Assembly: GCA_902363555.1 (NCBI GenBank)
Contig: CABJAM010000002.1
Coordinates: forward strand, 310,001-374,000
Length of the DNA stretch: 64,000 nt
Direction: 5' to 3'
Source of the DNA: Lachnospiraceae bacterium
GTDB lineage: Bacteria > Bacillota > Clostridia > Lachnospirales > Lachnospiraceae
Both the position numbers and the translations under genes were made by a program. Each line of letters opens with the position of its first letter. Positions within the stretch are counted from its first letter, which is position 1. The notes under the pieces were generated by a model. That model searched no databases. It had not been told where the DNA came from and saw only the letters and a program-made list of their open reading frames with translations. Shown one piece after another: positions 14,940 through 22,802 of this stretch.

Positions 14940-15698
14940 TCATCCCTGTCCTTGTTCCATAACCTGACCCATCATACTCACCGCATACAGTGGCAGGTTT
15001 ATCATCTGCTCCTGCTCGCGGTAATCCGACATGGATATGCGAAATGAATCCTCCAACCCGTACTTTGCCAAAAAGCTTTTTAAGCTCCTGGCTTTCAGGT
15101 TTTCCTCAGCTTTCACCTCAACAGGAATAACCTTTCCAGAAAGCTGAACGATAAAATCCACCTCGCCCGCAGAATTTGAGGCCGACCAATAATAAGGCGT
15201 CAGACGATTATCGGAAATCAGCTGCTGGCACACATACTGCTCCGTTAATGCGCCTTTAAACTCAGTAAATATACGGTTTCCGTCCAGTATAGTCTTCACA
15301 TCCACATCCGCCATAGCACACATTAAACCTACATCTGCCATATATAGCTTAAATGACGCCCAATCACAATAAGCCTTCAAAGGCAGCGCCCCCTTGGTAA
15401 CCCGTGTCACTTTATGGCATAAGCCACAATCTACCAGCCATTGCAGGGCAATTTCAAAATCCTTTGCCCGGGCGCCCTCTCTGAGTATGCCATAAATAAA
15501 TTTCTTATTTTCCTTAGCAAGCTGCGCAGGAATACTGTTCCACACCATGCGCAGCCGGGGCACCACATTTGCCGGAGCATGCTTTGAAAAATCCTGTTCA
15601 TAATTCATAAGCAGGTGTTCCTGTATTTTCCGCACCCGAAAAAAATCACCGGACTTGTTAATAATATTTTTAGTCCATATAATAAAAGATATACCCAC
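14940..15698 (-). pseudogene. 5'-truncated AAA-type ATPase retaining only the DUF4143 half
   Basis: The readable frame covers the C-terminal half of the common ATPase-DUF4143 family: VRKIQEHLLMNYEQDFSKHA, AKENKKFIYGILREGARA, the ALTEQYVCQQL segment and the nuclease-like SAGEVDFIVQLSGKVIPVEVK. The family normally has an N-terminal AAA domain with Walker motifs, about 200 residues long, which is missing. The first 20 or so residues (MGISFIIWTKNIINK) do not fit the family and probably come from junction sequence. It lies directly beside a broken toxin gene, so the stretch is a decay zone. Confidence 0.75.
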
Positions 15699-15753
15699 TT
15701 TTAATGACTAAAAAATGAGTATATCTACATTTTTTTGTTGTTATAAAGTTTTA

Positions 15754-17022
15754 TCAGGACTTCCGTCCAACATCCACGATCACATACTCCGAATGTGATC
15801 CGGTCCGCACCGCATACCCCCAGCCCGCTATTCCCGAGGATACGATGACCTGAAAATCGTCCATCTGTTCATACCCATAATTCAGCTCGCCAAAGCCCAA
15901 TATATCACTGACCACGCCCACCGGCCATATCTGCCCGCCATGGGTATGCCCGGAAAGCTGCAGATCAAAACCAGCGGCGGCATTTTCCATAAGCTCTGAC
16001 GGCTGGTGGTCCAAAAGGAGCAGAAAATCATCTTTATCTACGCCGTCCAATAGTTCTTCCTGATTTTTGCGGCCATTTCCGCCGAAAAAGGAGCGGTCCT
16101 CACGGCCGATCAGCGTCAATTCATCATTAACGGCATAGGACTCATCACAGAGCACATGGATTCCCGCAGATGTCAGCGTTTCCTCCAGCTCCTGAGCCGT
16201 AAAAGCCGGATTCCTGGAATACCATGCCCGGTCGTGATTGCCAAACACATAGAAAATACCGTATTCCGAGGTCATGCCGCCAAGAATCCGCGCCGCCTCC
16301 TGCATCTGCGAAAGGCTCGTAGCCTCATCCACAATATCACCGCACAGTACGATCACGTCCGGCTGCTGTGCTTCAATCTCCCTGCAATGCGCATCCAGCT
16401 TATTCGCATCCATAGTCGTTCCAAAATGTAGGTCGGTTATGAGGGCAATACGATAGCCCTCCGAACGGACATTTTTTTCTGTACTCACGGTATAATGTGT
16501 CTGCTTCACATGGGCCATATTCCAGTAACCGTAGCCCATGAGCAGCGCCAGGCATACCAGCGGCATCAGCCCGCAGCGGTACACCTTCTTCCAGACAGTG
16601 TAGGCGCTGCCGGACCGTTCCGTTCTTCCAGACATCCTCACTCTGCCGGACATTTCACCCTTGCCGCATAAATCCACGCTGCCGGACTGCTCCGCGCTGT
16701 CAGGCACCTCCGGGCCGTCAAACATCTCCGTTTTACTCAACATTCTATTTTGCCGCCCTTTATGTACTCTGCTTATAATAAAATTCACCACATCCATAAC
16801 TACGGCCAAAGCAATACCGTACAGCACCACTACCGCGCCCAGCCCCCATATATTCATCGCCTGAGCTGCAACGACAACACTGAGAATAATAAGGAGCGCC
16901 TTAACCAGCCGTTTCTTCACATCTGTGTGAAAAAATGCGGCCATTCTTTTGAAATAAAAGTAAAGATAAAATCCGGCGGGAATCATCAGAACTGCCGGTA
17001 TAATTGAAATGAACCGAAACAT
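15754..17022 (-). CDS. Membrane-anchored metallophosphoesterase (YkuE/YaeI type)
   Basis: A 422-residue protein when started at the ATG preceded by GGAGG (MFRFISIIPAVLMIPAGFYL). About four hydrophobic segments fill the first 190 residues, interrupted by a Ser/Glu/Arg-rich cytosolic stretch (SGSVDLCGKGEMSGRVRM). The catalytic domain carries the calcineurin-like metal motifs: LITDLHFGT, LCGDIVDE, VFGNHDRAW, LLDHQPSEL and LSGHTHGGQIWP. Relatives of this type act on lipid-linked or nucleotide phosphoesters at the membrane. The substrate is unknown. No operon partner is evident. Confidence 0.88.
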   Translation of the reverse strand: MFRFISIIPAVLMIPAGFYLYFYFKRMAAFFHTDVKKRLVKALLIILSVVVAAQAMNIWGLGAVVVLYGIALAVVMDVVNFIISRVHKGRQNRMLSKTEMFDGPEVPDSAEQSGSVDLCGKGEMSGRVRMSGRTERSGSAYTVWKKVYRCGLMPLVCLALLMGYGYWNMAHVKQTHYTVSTEKNVRSEGYRIALITDLHFGTTMDANKLDAHCREIEAQQPDVIVLCGDIVDEATSLSQMQEAARILGGMTSEYGIFYVFGNHDRAWYSRNPAFTAQELEETLTSAGIHVLCDESYAVNDELTLIGREDRSFFGGNGRKNQEELLDGVDKDDFLLLLDHQPSELMENAAAGFDLQLSGHTHGGQIWPVGVVSDILGFGELNYGYEQMDDFQVIVSSGIAGWGYAVRTGSHSEYVIVDVGRKS

Positions 17023-17173
17023 TCGTGTACCTCCATCTTTAATTGGATTGTCAGCAATATCCAAGGGTGATCGTCGACCATCCTGCCACACAATCAAATT
17101 TCCATTTTATATTAATTTAACATCTGGAGTCCACTCTATGTCAATTAAAATTTTTAAAGACACCGTAAAATGT

Positions 17174-17216
17174 AAAAAACAGATGGAGCATCCTGATCCT
17201 GCTCCATCTGTTTTTT
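17174..17216. terminator. Strong hairpin terminator after the first isomerase gene
   Basis: A 17-bp perfect stem, AAAAAACAGATGGAGCA (17174-17190) with TGCTCCATCTGTTTTTT (17200-17216), lies 18 bp beyond the stop codon of the minus-strand isomerase gene, and ends the sugar operon. Confidence 0.85.
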
Positions 17217-17234
17217 ACTGTTTTTTACTTTATT

Positions 17235-18074
17235 TTACATATATTTCTTTAAATTCTCCGCACTGATTTTTGCAAACTCCAGTGAATCCTCCTCATTCCA
17301 AAGCTCCGTCACCACCCACTTCGTTCCGGATTCCTTAGCGGCTCCGATAATGGATTCGATATCCTGCACGCCATGATCGCCAACGGCGCAGCCGGCCTTT
17401 TGCAGCTCACAGATCGTGTTGTGACGCACCATCAGATATTCGTATTCCTCCGGCAATGGGTGGAAATCTTTAAAATGCAGCACATCCACATGGCCTGCAT
17501 ATTTGTGGAGCATGTCCACCGGATTCACCTGGCCGCAGATCATCCAGGCTGTATCAAACTCCGGCTGTAAAAGCTCAATGCCGGCTTCCTCGATCATACC
17601 ATCCACAACATGGCGGCCCTTATAGTCGTGAAGATAACCGAATGCAGAGCAATGTACCTGGAGCTGAATACCGTTTTTCTTAAACAGTCGTGCAATCTGC
17701 GCGGTCTGCTCATAAATATGCTTCTGCTCGCTGTATGTGGCGCGGTCGCCCCAGAACACCGGACCGATGGCCGCATACGGCAGCTCCAGTTCCAGACATT
17801 CCTTTAATACAGAATCCGGGTCGGTCACCAGCGGCTCAAACGGGATATGGGAGCCTATGGCTTTCACATCGTATTCTGCCAGGGCTGCTTTCACCTCATT
17901 AATATCCGCGCCGCAGCGGTCCTTTAAACATATATCATCACCAAGGGCAAATTCAAAGCCATCATAGCCCATGTCCTTGACCAGCTTTAAGGCTGCGGGC
18001 ATCCCCTGATGCACACACACATCATGGATACTCCACATCTGGATGCCAAGTTTTAAATCACTCATTTTATTCAT
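17235..18074 (-). CDS. Sugar phosphate isomerase/epimerase (xylose isomerase-like TIM barrel)
   Basis: A 279-residue AP-endonuclease-2/IolE-type TIM barrel: LGIQMWSIHDV, GYDGFEFALGDD, IGSHIPFEPL, LQVHCSAFGYLHDYKG, LQPEFDTAWMICGQVNPVDM, VLHFKDFHP and KWVVTELWNEED. The Glu, Asp, His and Glu residues that bind the metal in this family are at the expected places. It should isomerise or epimerise a keto- or aldo-sugar (or its phosphate). It is close to the next gene, a tandem paralogue. Two ATGs are possible; the second (18065, MSDLKLG) is better spaced from AGGAAAGG. It probably works with the Gfo/Idh/MocA dehydrogenase upstream. Confidence 0.88.
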   Translation of the reverse strand: MNKMSDLKLGIQMWSIHDVCVHQGMPAALKLVKDMGYDGFEFALGDDICLKDRCGADINEVKAALAEYDVKAIGSHIPFEPLVTDPDSVLKECLELELPYAAIGPVFWGDRATYSEQKHIYEQTAQIARLFKKNGIQLQVHCSAFGYLHDYKGRHVVDGMIEEAGIELLQPEFDTAWMICGQVNPVDMLHKYAGHVDVLHFKDFHPLPEEYEYLMVRHNTICELQKAGCAVGDHGVQDIESIIGAAKESGTKWVVTELWNEEDSLEFAKISAENLKKYM

Positions 18075-18097
18075 CCTTTCCTGATCTAATTACAGGA

Positions 18098-18229
18098 TAA
18101 CAGTTCAAAGAAATCGAACTGTTACGCATATGGCCATTTAAAATCGCTTCGCGATAGGCCATATGCCCGCAAAATTTATGTTTTCGTACGGTCTGCGCAG
18201 TAAATGCGCAGACCTGTCTGAACTGTTAC
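18098..18229. repeat. Nested palindromic element between the two isomerase genes
   Basis: The 156-bp gap is almost entirely palindromic. It holds AACAGTTC...GAACTGTT (18099-18123), CATATGGCC...GGCCATATG (18127-18165, with ATCGCTTCGCGAT inside), GTCTGCGCAG...CTGCGCAGAC-type arms (18191-18213), and a final GAACTGTTAC (18220-18229). The outer ends repeat each other. It resembles a REP- or MITE-type element and lies between two tandem paralogues. Confidence 0.65.
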
Positions 18230-18230
18230 A

Positions 18231-19058
18231 TTACAGGTACTTTTTAATCAGCTCTGCGCTGGCCTTTGCGCGCTCCAGTGCATTGGGCTCATTCCACAGC
18301 TCTGTCACGATCCATTTTGTTCCGGCAGCCTCAGCTGTTTTTATAATATCGCCCACATCCTGAACGCCATTTTCACCCACGCCGCAGCCATAGCAATGGT
18401 CGCAGATCGTATTATGACGCACAAGCACATACGGTGAATGTTCCGGAATTGCATGATAATCTTTTAAGTGCAGGATATCCACGAAATTTTTATACTTCAT
18501 CAGATATTCATGGGGATCGATTTCTGAGCAGATCAGCCATGCCGTATCAAATTCCGGCTGAAGATATTCCAGTCCGCATTCCTCAAACATACCATCCACA
18601 GTATAGCGGCCTTTGTAATCTCTCAGGAAGCCAAAAGCTGCACAGTGTACCTGAAGCTGAATGCCATTGCTCTTGAACAGTCTTGAAATTTCCACAAGCT
18701 TTTTATAAGCAGCTCTCTGATCCTCAAAAGGTGTCCGGTCGCCATAAAATACAGGGGCGATGGCCGCATAGGGCACTTCAAAATCCATACAGTCCTTAAG
18801 CACCGGGTCCGGATTTTCCAAAAGCTGCTCCCAGGAAATGTGAGAACCGATCGCCTGGATCCCATATGCATCCAGAGCCTTTTTCACCTCTGCCGGTTCA
18901 GCTCCAACACGTTCCTTTAATGTAGCACAGTCGCCAAGAGCAAATTCAAAGCCCTTATATCCCATTTCTGCGGAAAGGCGCAGTGCCTCATCCATACCTT
19001 TTTCTACACAAACATTATGTATGCTCCACATCTGGAGTCCTAATTTCATATTTCCCAT
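18231..19058 (-). CDS. Sugar phosphate isomerase/epimerase, paralogue 2
   Basis: A 275-residue TIM-barrel protein obviously related to its downstream neighbour (MKLGLQMWSIHNVCVEKGM; GYKGFEFALGDCA; IGSHISWEQLL; LQVHCAAFGFLRDYKG; LQPEFDTAWLICSEIDP; TKWIVTELWNEP). The same metal-ligand positions are kept. GGAG precedes the ATG by 9 nt. Two such enzymes in a row suggest successive isomerisation steps or two related substrates. It follows the dehydrogenase gene in the same direction. Confidence 0.88.
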   Translation of the reverse strand: MGNMKLGLQMWSIHNVCVEKGMDEALRLSAEMGYKGFEFALGDCATLKERVGAEPAEVKKALDAYGIQAIGSHISWEQLLENPDPVLKDCMDFEVPYAAIAPVFYGDRTPFEDQRAAYKKLVEISRLFKSNGIQLQVHCAAFGFLRDYKGRYTVDGMFEECGLEYLQPEFDTAWLICSEIDPHEYLMKYKNFVDILHLKDYHAIPEHSPYVLVRHNTICDHCYGCGVGENGVQDVGDIIKTAEAAGTKWIVTELWNEPNALERAKASAELIKKYL

Positions 19059-19125
19059 AAGTTAAATCTCCTTTTAAATTATGTCACCAAATCCTCTCAG
19101 GAATCAGTGACCTGACAGCACCGTT

Positions 19126-20271
19126 TCACGGTTCCACAAAGTTTTCCAGTTCCTCAGCCCGCACCTCGCGGTTTTCTTTTGACGACAGGTAAAAGGCCTC
19201 AATGATCGCTGCCACATTCACCATTTCCTCCGGTGTGATGAGCCGCTCGCCCTCACCCAGGATCACGTCCGTTATATTTTTAATAATGCCATAGTGGCCA
19301 AAATCGTCCATAGCTCCCGGCTTTGTAATATCGATCTCCACTTCCGTATTCAACAGATTGTCTCCATCCTGTCCGTAAAGGCTGGCCGGATTTTCAAGCC
19401 CCTCGCCCTTGCGGTACACAAGCCCCTGCTTCGTTCCGGCGAAACGGTAGGCGTCAGCTCTGGGAAGGTTCACCGCCCATGCAAATTTCATCTGCATCTG
19501 CATACCATTTTCATAGCGGACAAGGCCGGTGGCGTAGTCCTCCACATCGAACTCATTTCTGTCGTAATCATCTCTTGGCAGGAACGGCTGTTTCCCAGTC
19601 ATGGCCGGCAATGTTTCCTGATTGCAGTCATAGGTGTTTGCCAGCTTGCTAAATGTATTGGCGGAAACACTGGTGAAGATTGGATTGCCCAGCACATATA
19701 GTGCACTGTCCAGATAGTGAACGCCCAGGTCACAAAACGGCCCGCCGCCATTGTCCGCCTGTGTATGGAAACGGCCCCAGGTAGGTACGCCGCGCCGACG
19801 GATATTTTCAATCTCAGTATAATAAACCTCGCCTAAAGTTCCGTTATCAACAATCTTTTTAAGCGCCTGAACACCACCGATACGGGAATTTTGACAGGTC
19901 ATAAGCACCTTACCGGCCTTTTTGGCCTCATAAAGCATTTCCTGGGCATCCTTCTTGGTCAGCGCCAGAGGCTTTTCACACAGGACATTGGCTCCGGCTC
20001 TCAAAGCTGCGATGGAAAACAGCTTGTGCGTATTATTGGCCGTACATACATGGACCAGATCAAACGTATTTTCCTCCAGCATTTTCATAGGGTCAGTGTA
20101 AAGCTTATCGATACCGTAAACCTTATGTATATGCTCCAACGCCTCCGGGCGGTTGTCGGCCACAGCCACGATCTCCATGCGATCTTTTAATTTCAGTATG
20201 GCCGGAATATGCTGGGTGCCGGCTATAAATCCGGTGCCGATGATCCCGACGCGTAACTTCTCTCTATTCAT
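19126..20271 (-). CDS. Gfo/Idh/MocA-family NAD(P)-dependent sugar dehydrogenase
   Basis: A 381-residue oxidoreductase. The Rossmann domain begins LRVGIIGTGFIAGTQHIPAI, followed by VHVCTANNTHK and the family signature CEKPLALT (about residue 98). The substrate domain has GGGPFCDLGVHYLDSALYVL with the catalytic-region Asp and His. AAGGAG precedes the ATG. These enzymes oxidise or reduce sugars or inositols at one carbon. The two following isomerase/epimerase genes make a familiar three-gene catabolic set; the substrate is not known. Confidence 0.92.
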   Translation of the reverse strand: MNREKLRVGIIGTGFIAGTQHIPAILKLKDRMEIVAVADNRPEALEHIHKVYGIDKLYTDPMKMLEENTFDLVHVCTANNTHKLFSIAALRAGANVLCEKPLALTKKDAQEMLYEAKKAGKVLMTCQNSRIGGVQALKKIVDNGTLGEVYYTEIENIRRRGVPTWGRFHTQADNGGGPFCDLGVHYLDSALYVLGNPIFTSVSANTFSKLANTYDCNQETLPAMTGKQPFLPRDDYDRNEFDVEDYATGLVRYENGMQMQMKFAWAVNLPRADAYRFAGTKQGLVYRKGEGLENPASLYGQDGDNLLNTEVEIDITKPGAMDDFGHYGIIKNITDVILGEGERLITPEEMVNVAAIIEAFYLSSKENREVRAEELENFVEP

Positions 20272-20301
20272 AAATACATCTCCTTATCTTATTTTTAGCC
20301 G

Positions 20302-20421
20302 CGCACTGGCGCGTAAATCCCGTGCACCTGCGGCCGCCAAAATCCTTCCAGCACTGTTGCGGCCGTACGCTGCCGCAGCCGCCGCAAGCCTTTACGCCGC
20401 AGTAAATTCTGCGCCAGTGCG
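20302..20421. repeat. GC-rich fold-back between the AraC regulator and the dehydrogenase gene
   Basis: CGCACTGGCGC (20302-20312) is exactly inverted at 20411-20421 (GCGCCAGTGCG). The sequence between is very GC-rich, with further complementary GCGGC/GCCGC runs. It fills most of the gap at 20272-20456. On the minus strand it follows the AraC gene and could end or process its transcript, but it has no T run. Confidence 0.5.
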
Positions 20422-20456
20422 GCCAGTGCGCACTGCCGGCTTCCCGGCCCCTGCGG

Positions 20457-22736
20457 TCACGGCTGCTCCTGCCTGCGTTCTTCCCGAATCTTTTTGCGGT
20501 ATCCGGCAGGTGTCATTCCGTACTTTTTCTTAAAAATACTATAAAAGTAGTTGGTATTGTTAATGCCTACGGCCAGGCTGATATCATTGACAGTCCGTTC
20601 CGTGTCGGACAGTAGCTGCGCAGCCTTGTGCATACGCACCTCCTGGATATAATCATTGCAGCTCTGGTTCATGGCGCTGCCAAACAGCTTTCCAAAATAT
20701 GCCGGAGACAACCCTACCTGATCCGCCAGCATTTCCACGCTGAGATTATCGTCCGAATAATGCGCGTCGATATAGCTGCGTGCTTCATGGACAGCGTCCT
20801 TTGTAACACCGGGATTCTGGCTTTCCTCACGTTCTTTTTGAAGCTGATCGGACAGCTTTTTTATAAAATCCCGAATCTCATCCAGGTGCTCCATTTTATC
20901 AATGGCACTGTACAGGCTCTGATAGGAATAATTGCGGATCGGGCTGTCTGTGGGGCTGTATTTCTGGCAGAGTTCATAGCAGGCCTGTGTGGAGAAATTG
21001 ATGATAGATTCCACATCGATCTGCTCCAGCCGGCTGATGAAATTATCAATCTGCTTCAAGGCTCCGGCCCCATTTTCCAGAACGATCGCCTCACCGATGC
21101 TCTTAACGGTCTTGTACGGGTATTCCTTATGTCCGCCCCGGCCGTAGTCAAAGCCGGCATCGATAATACAGCCGTCTCCAAGGAAAAGCTGCTTGCGCAG
21201 GCCGCTGCGGGCGCTTTTATAGCCGTCAGGGATCTGCCGCCAGCCGGTCAGATCCGGACTGTAACAGGCGTTGATAAATATATGCATGTACTCTACAAAT
21301 TTCTGCTGCACTTCCTTGATGGCGAGAATGACCGCATCGGAAAGCTCCGCGCCGGGCACCTTTAAAAGCAGCATCCGGCAGTTGCGGTCAGCCATGATGA
21401 TTTCATTGACACAAAAGCTGCCCATAAGCTCGCCCACAATATTGGACAGGGCAAATTCGATGATATCCCGGTCCTTATCGGTATATTTCGCTTCAAAATC
21501 ATCATAGTCCACAAAGGATAGTAATAATATCCGATAATGGCCATCCTCCAGAGAATAGACGCAGTTTTCCGGCAGTCCGGTGTCCGCGGGATTGATCTCG
21601 CCCCGGGCCAGGCCCCGAAGCCAGTAATCACTGATCATGCAGGCCGCCTTATCCTTGTATTCCTCCAGATATGTATTTTTCTTTTCATAGGATTCCAGTG
21701 CAATATCAAATGCTTCGATTTCATTCACCTTATCTTCGCCCTCTCCGTCTCTGGCCTTTTGCAGCCGTTTATAAAGGGAACCCAGCGGCTGATAAATATG
21801 AGAGGCAAGGAAAAATGTTATGGCCAGATCAATGACGATCATTATCACCTCAGCGACCACGATGATGTAGACCATCTCCTTCATCATGGGAAGCATTTCT
21901 GATTTTGGCCGAAGGCTCACAAAATACCAGCCGGTATCCTCAGAGTGCAGGGAAGCGACCGAGTAGGCTTCGCCGCCCACCTTTTCCTCATAATAAGTTT
22001 CATGGGCGCCGGTCAGCCGGGTAAGATCCTTTTCTATCAGTTCCTGGCCGTCCATCGTTCCCTTCTCATTGGAGGCAACGAGCACCTGTCCGTCCGCATC
22101 CAGAATATAAACCGTTTCCGGGTCCTCCTCCTCGCCGCTGCCGGTAAGGAGCCGCGCAAAGTCCTGAGTGTCGATGTCAATGATGATCAGTCCGTTCATA
22201 TGTCGTCCCTTTGGCGCATACACAAAGGTAAGCACCTGACACATGGGGGAGTCCTCCAGATTTTCATTTCGCCGCACAAGCCGCGGCAGACAGTAAATAC
22301 TCTCGCCAGACTGGATCACATTCTTTATTTCCGTATCGATCCCTGTATAAACGCCCCGGGTGCCAAGATAACGGTCTGTCATAAGATTGGCCACGCCCAT
22401 ATATTTAAACTGGGCATTGGCGGTGCTCAGCCCTTTTAAATCCTCCAGCAGTTTTAATTCCCCGACCCGCTCAATGCTATGCTGTTCCATAAAAGAGCCG
22501 GCATTACCGTCGGTAAGTATAAAATTGATGACCGGAAACAGGCTCTCATAAATTTTCGAGGCCGAGGAATCCATTCTGGAAAGACTGTTCATGGAGTAAT
22601 TGTACAGCTCTTTCTGTGCGGTACGCATAAAGACAAAGGATAATACGCCGCTGATAAAGGTGATAGAAATAATATTCAGTACTAAAAATGAAAGGATGAT
22701 CTTTCTGTATAAGTAAAACTTTTTCATTTTTTTCAT
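20457..22736 (-). CDS. Membrane-bound AraC-family one-component regulator
   Basis: A 759-residue protein when started at MKKMKKFYLY (ATG at 22736, with GGGGG upstream). TM1 (about 10-32, IILSFLVLNIISITFISGVL) and TM2 (about 290-315, YIIVVAEVIMIVIDLAIT) enclose an extracellular sensor domain of about 250 residues. A long cytosolic region follows, then a C-terminal AraC domain (ARSYIDAHYSDDNLSVEMLA; GLSPAYFGKLFGSAM; GINNTNYFYSIFKKKYGMTP). Proteins of this design sense a sugar outside and activate nearby transport genes directly, without a kinase. It lies inside the sugar locus between the TIM-barrel gene and the dehydrogenase gene. Confidence 0.9.
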   Translation of the reverse strand: MKKMKKFYLYRKIILSFLVLNIISITFISGVLSFVFMRTAQKELYNYSMNSLSRMDSSASKIYESLFPVINFILTDGNAGSFMEQHSIERVGELKLLEDLKGLSTANAQFKYMGVANLMTDRYLGTRGVYTGIDTEIKNVIQSGESIYCLPRLVRRNENLEDSPMCQVLTFVYAPKGRHMNGLIIIDIDTQDFARLLTGSGEEEDPETVYILDADGQVLVASNEKGTMDGQELIEKDLTRLTGAHETYYEEKVGGEAYSVASLHSEDTGWYFVSLRPKSEMLPMMKEMVYIIVVAEVIMIVIDLAITFFLASHIYQPLGSLYKRLQKARDGEGEDKVNEIEAFDIALESYEKKNTYLEEYKDKAACMISDYWLRGLARGEINPADTGLPENCVYSLEDGHYRILLLSFVDYDDFEAKYTDKDRDIIEFALSNIVGELMGSFCVNEIIMADRNCRMLLLKVPGAELSDAVILAIKEVQQKFVEYMHIFINACYSPDLTGWRQIPDGYKSARSGLRKQLFLGDGCIIDAGFDYGRGGHKEYPYKTVKSIGEAIVLENGAGALKQIDNFISRLEQIDVESIINFSTQACYELCQKYSPTDSPIRNYSYQSLYSAIDKMEHLDEIRDFIKKLSDQLQKEREESQNPGVTKDAVHEARSYIDAHYSDDNLSVEMLADQVGLSPAYFGKLFGSAMNQSCNDYIQEVRMHKAAQLLSDTERTVNDISLAVGINNTNYFYSIFKKKYGMTPAGYRKKIREERRQEQP

Positions 22737-22802
22737 CGTGGTTCGCCCCCATATATTTTCTACCACCATCGTATCAAACAGCGCCTCCGTTGGCAATACC
22801 GC

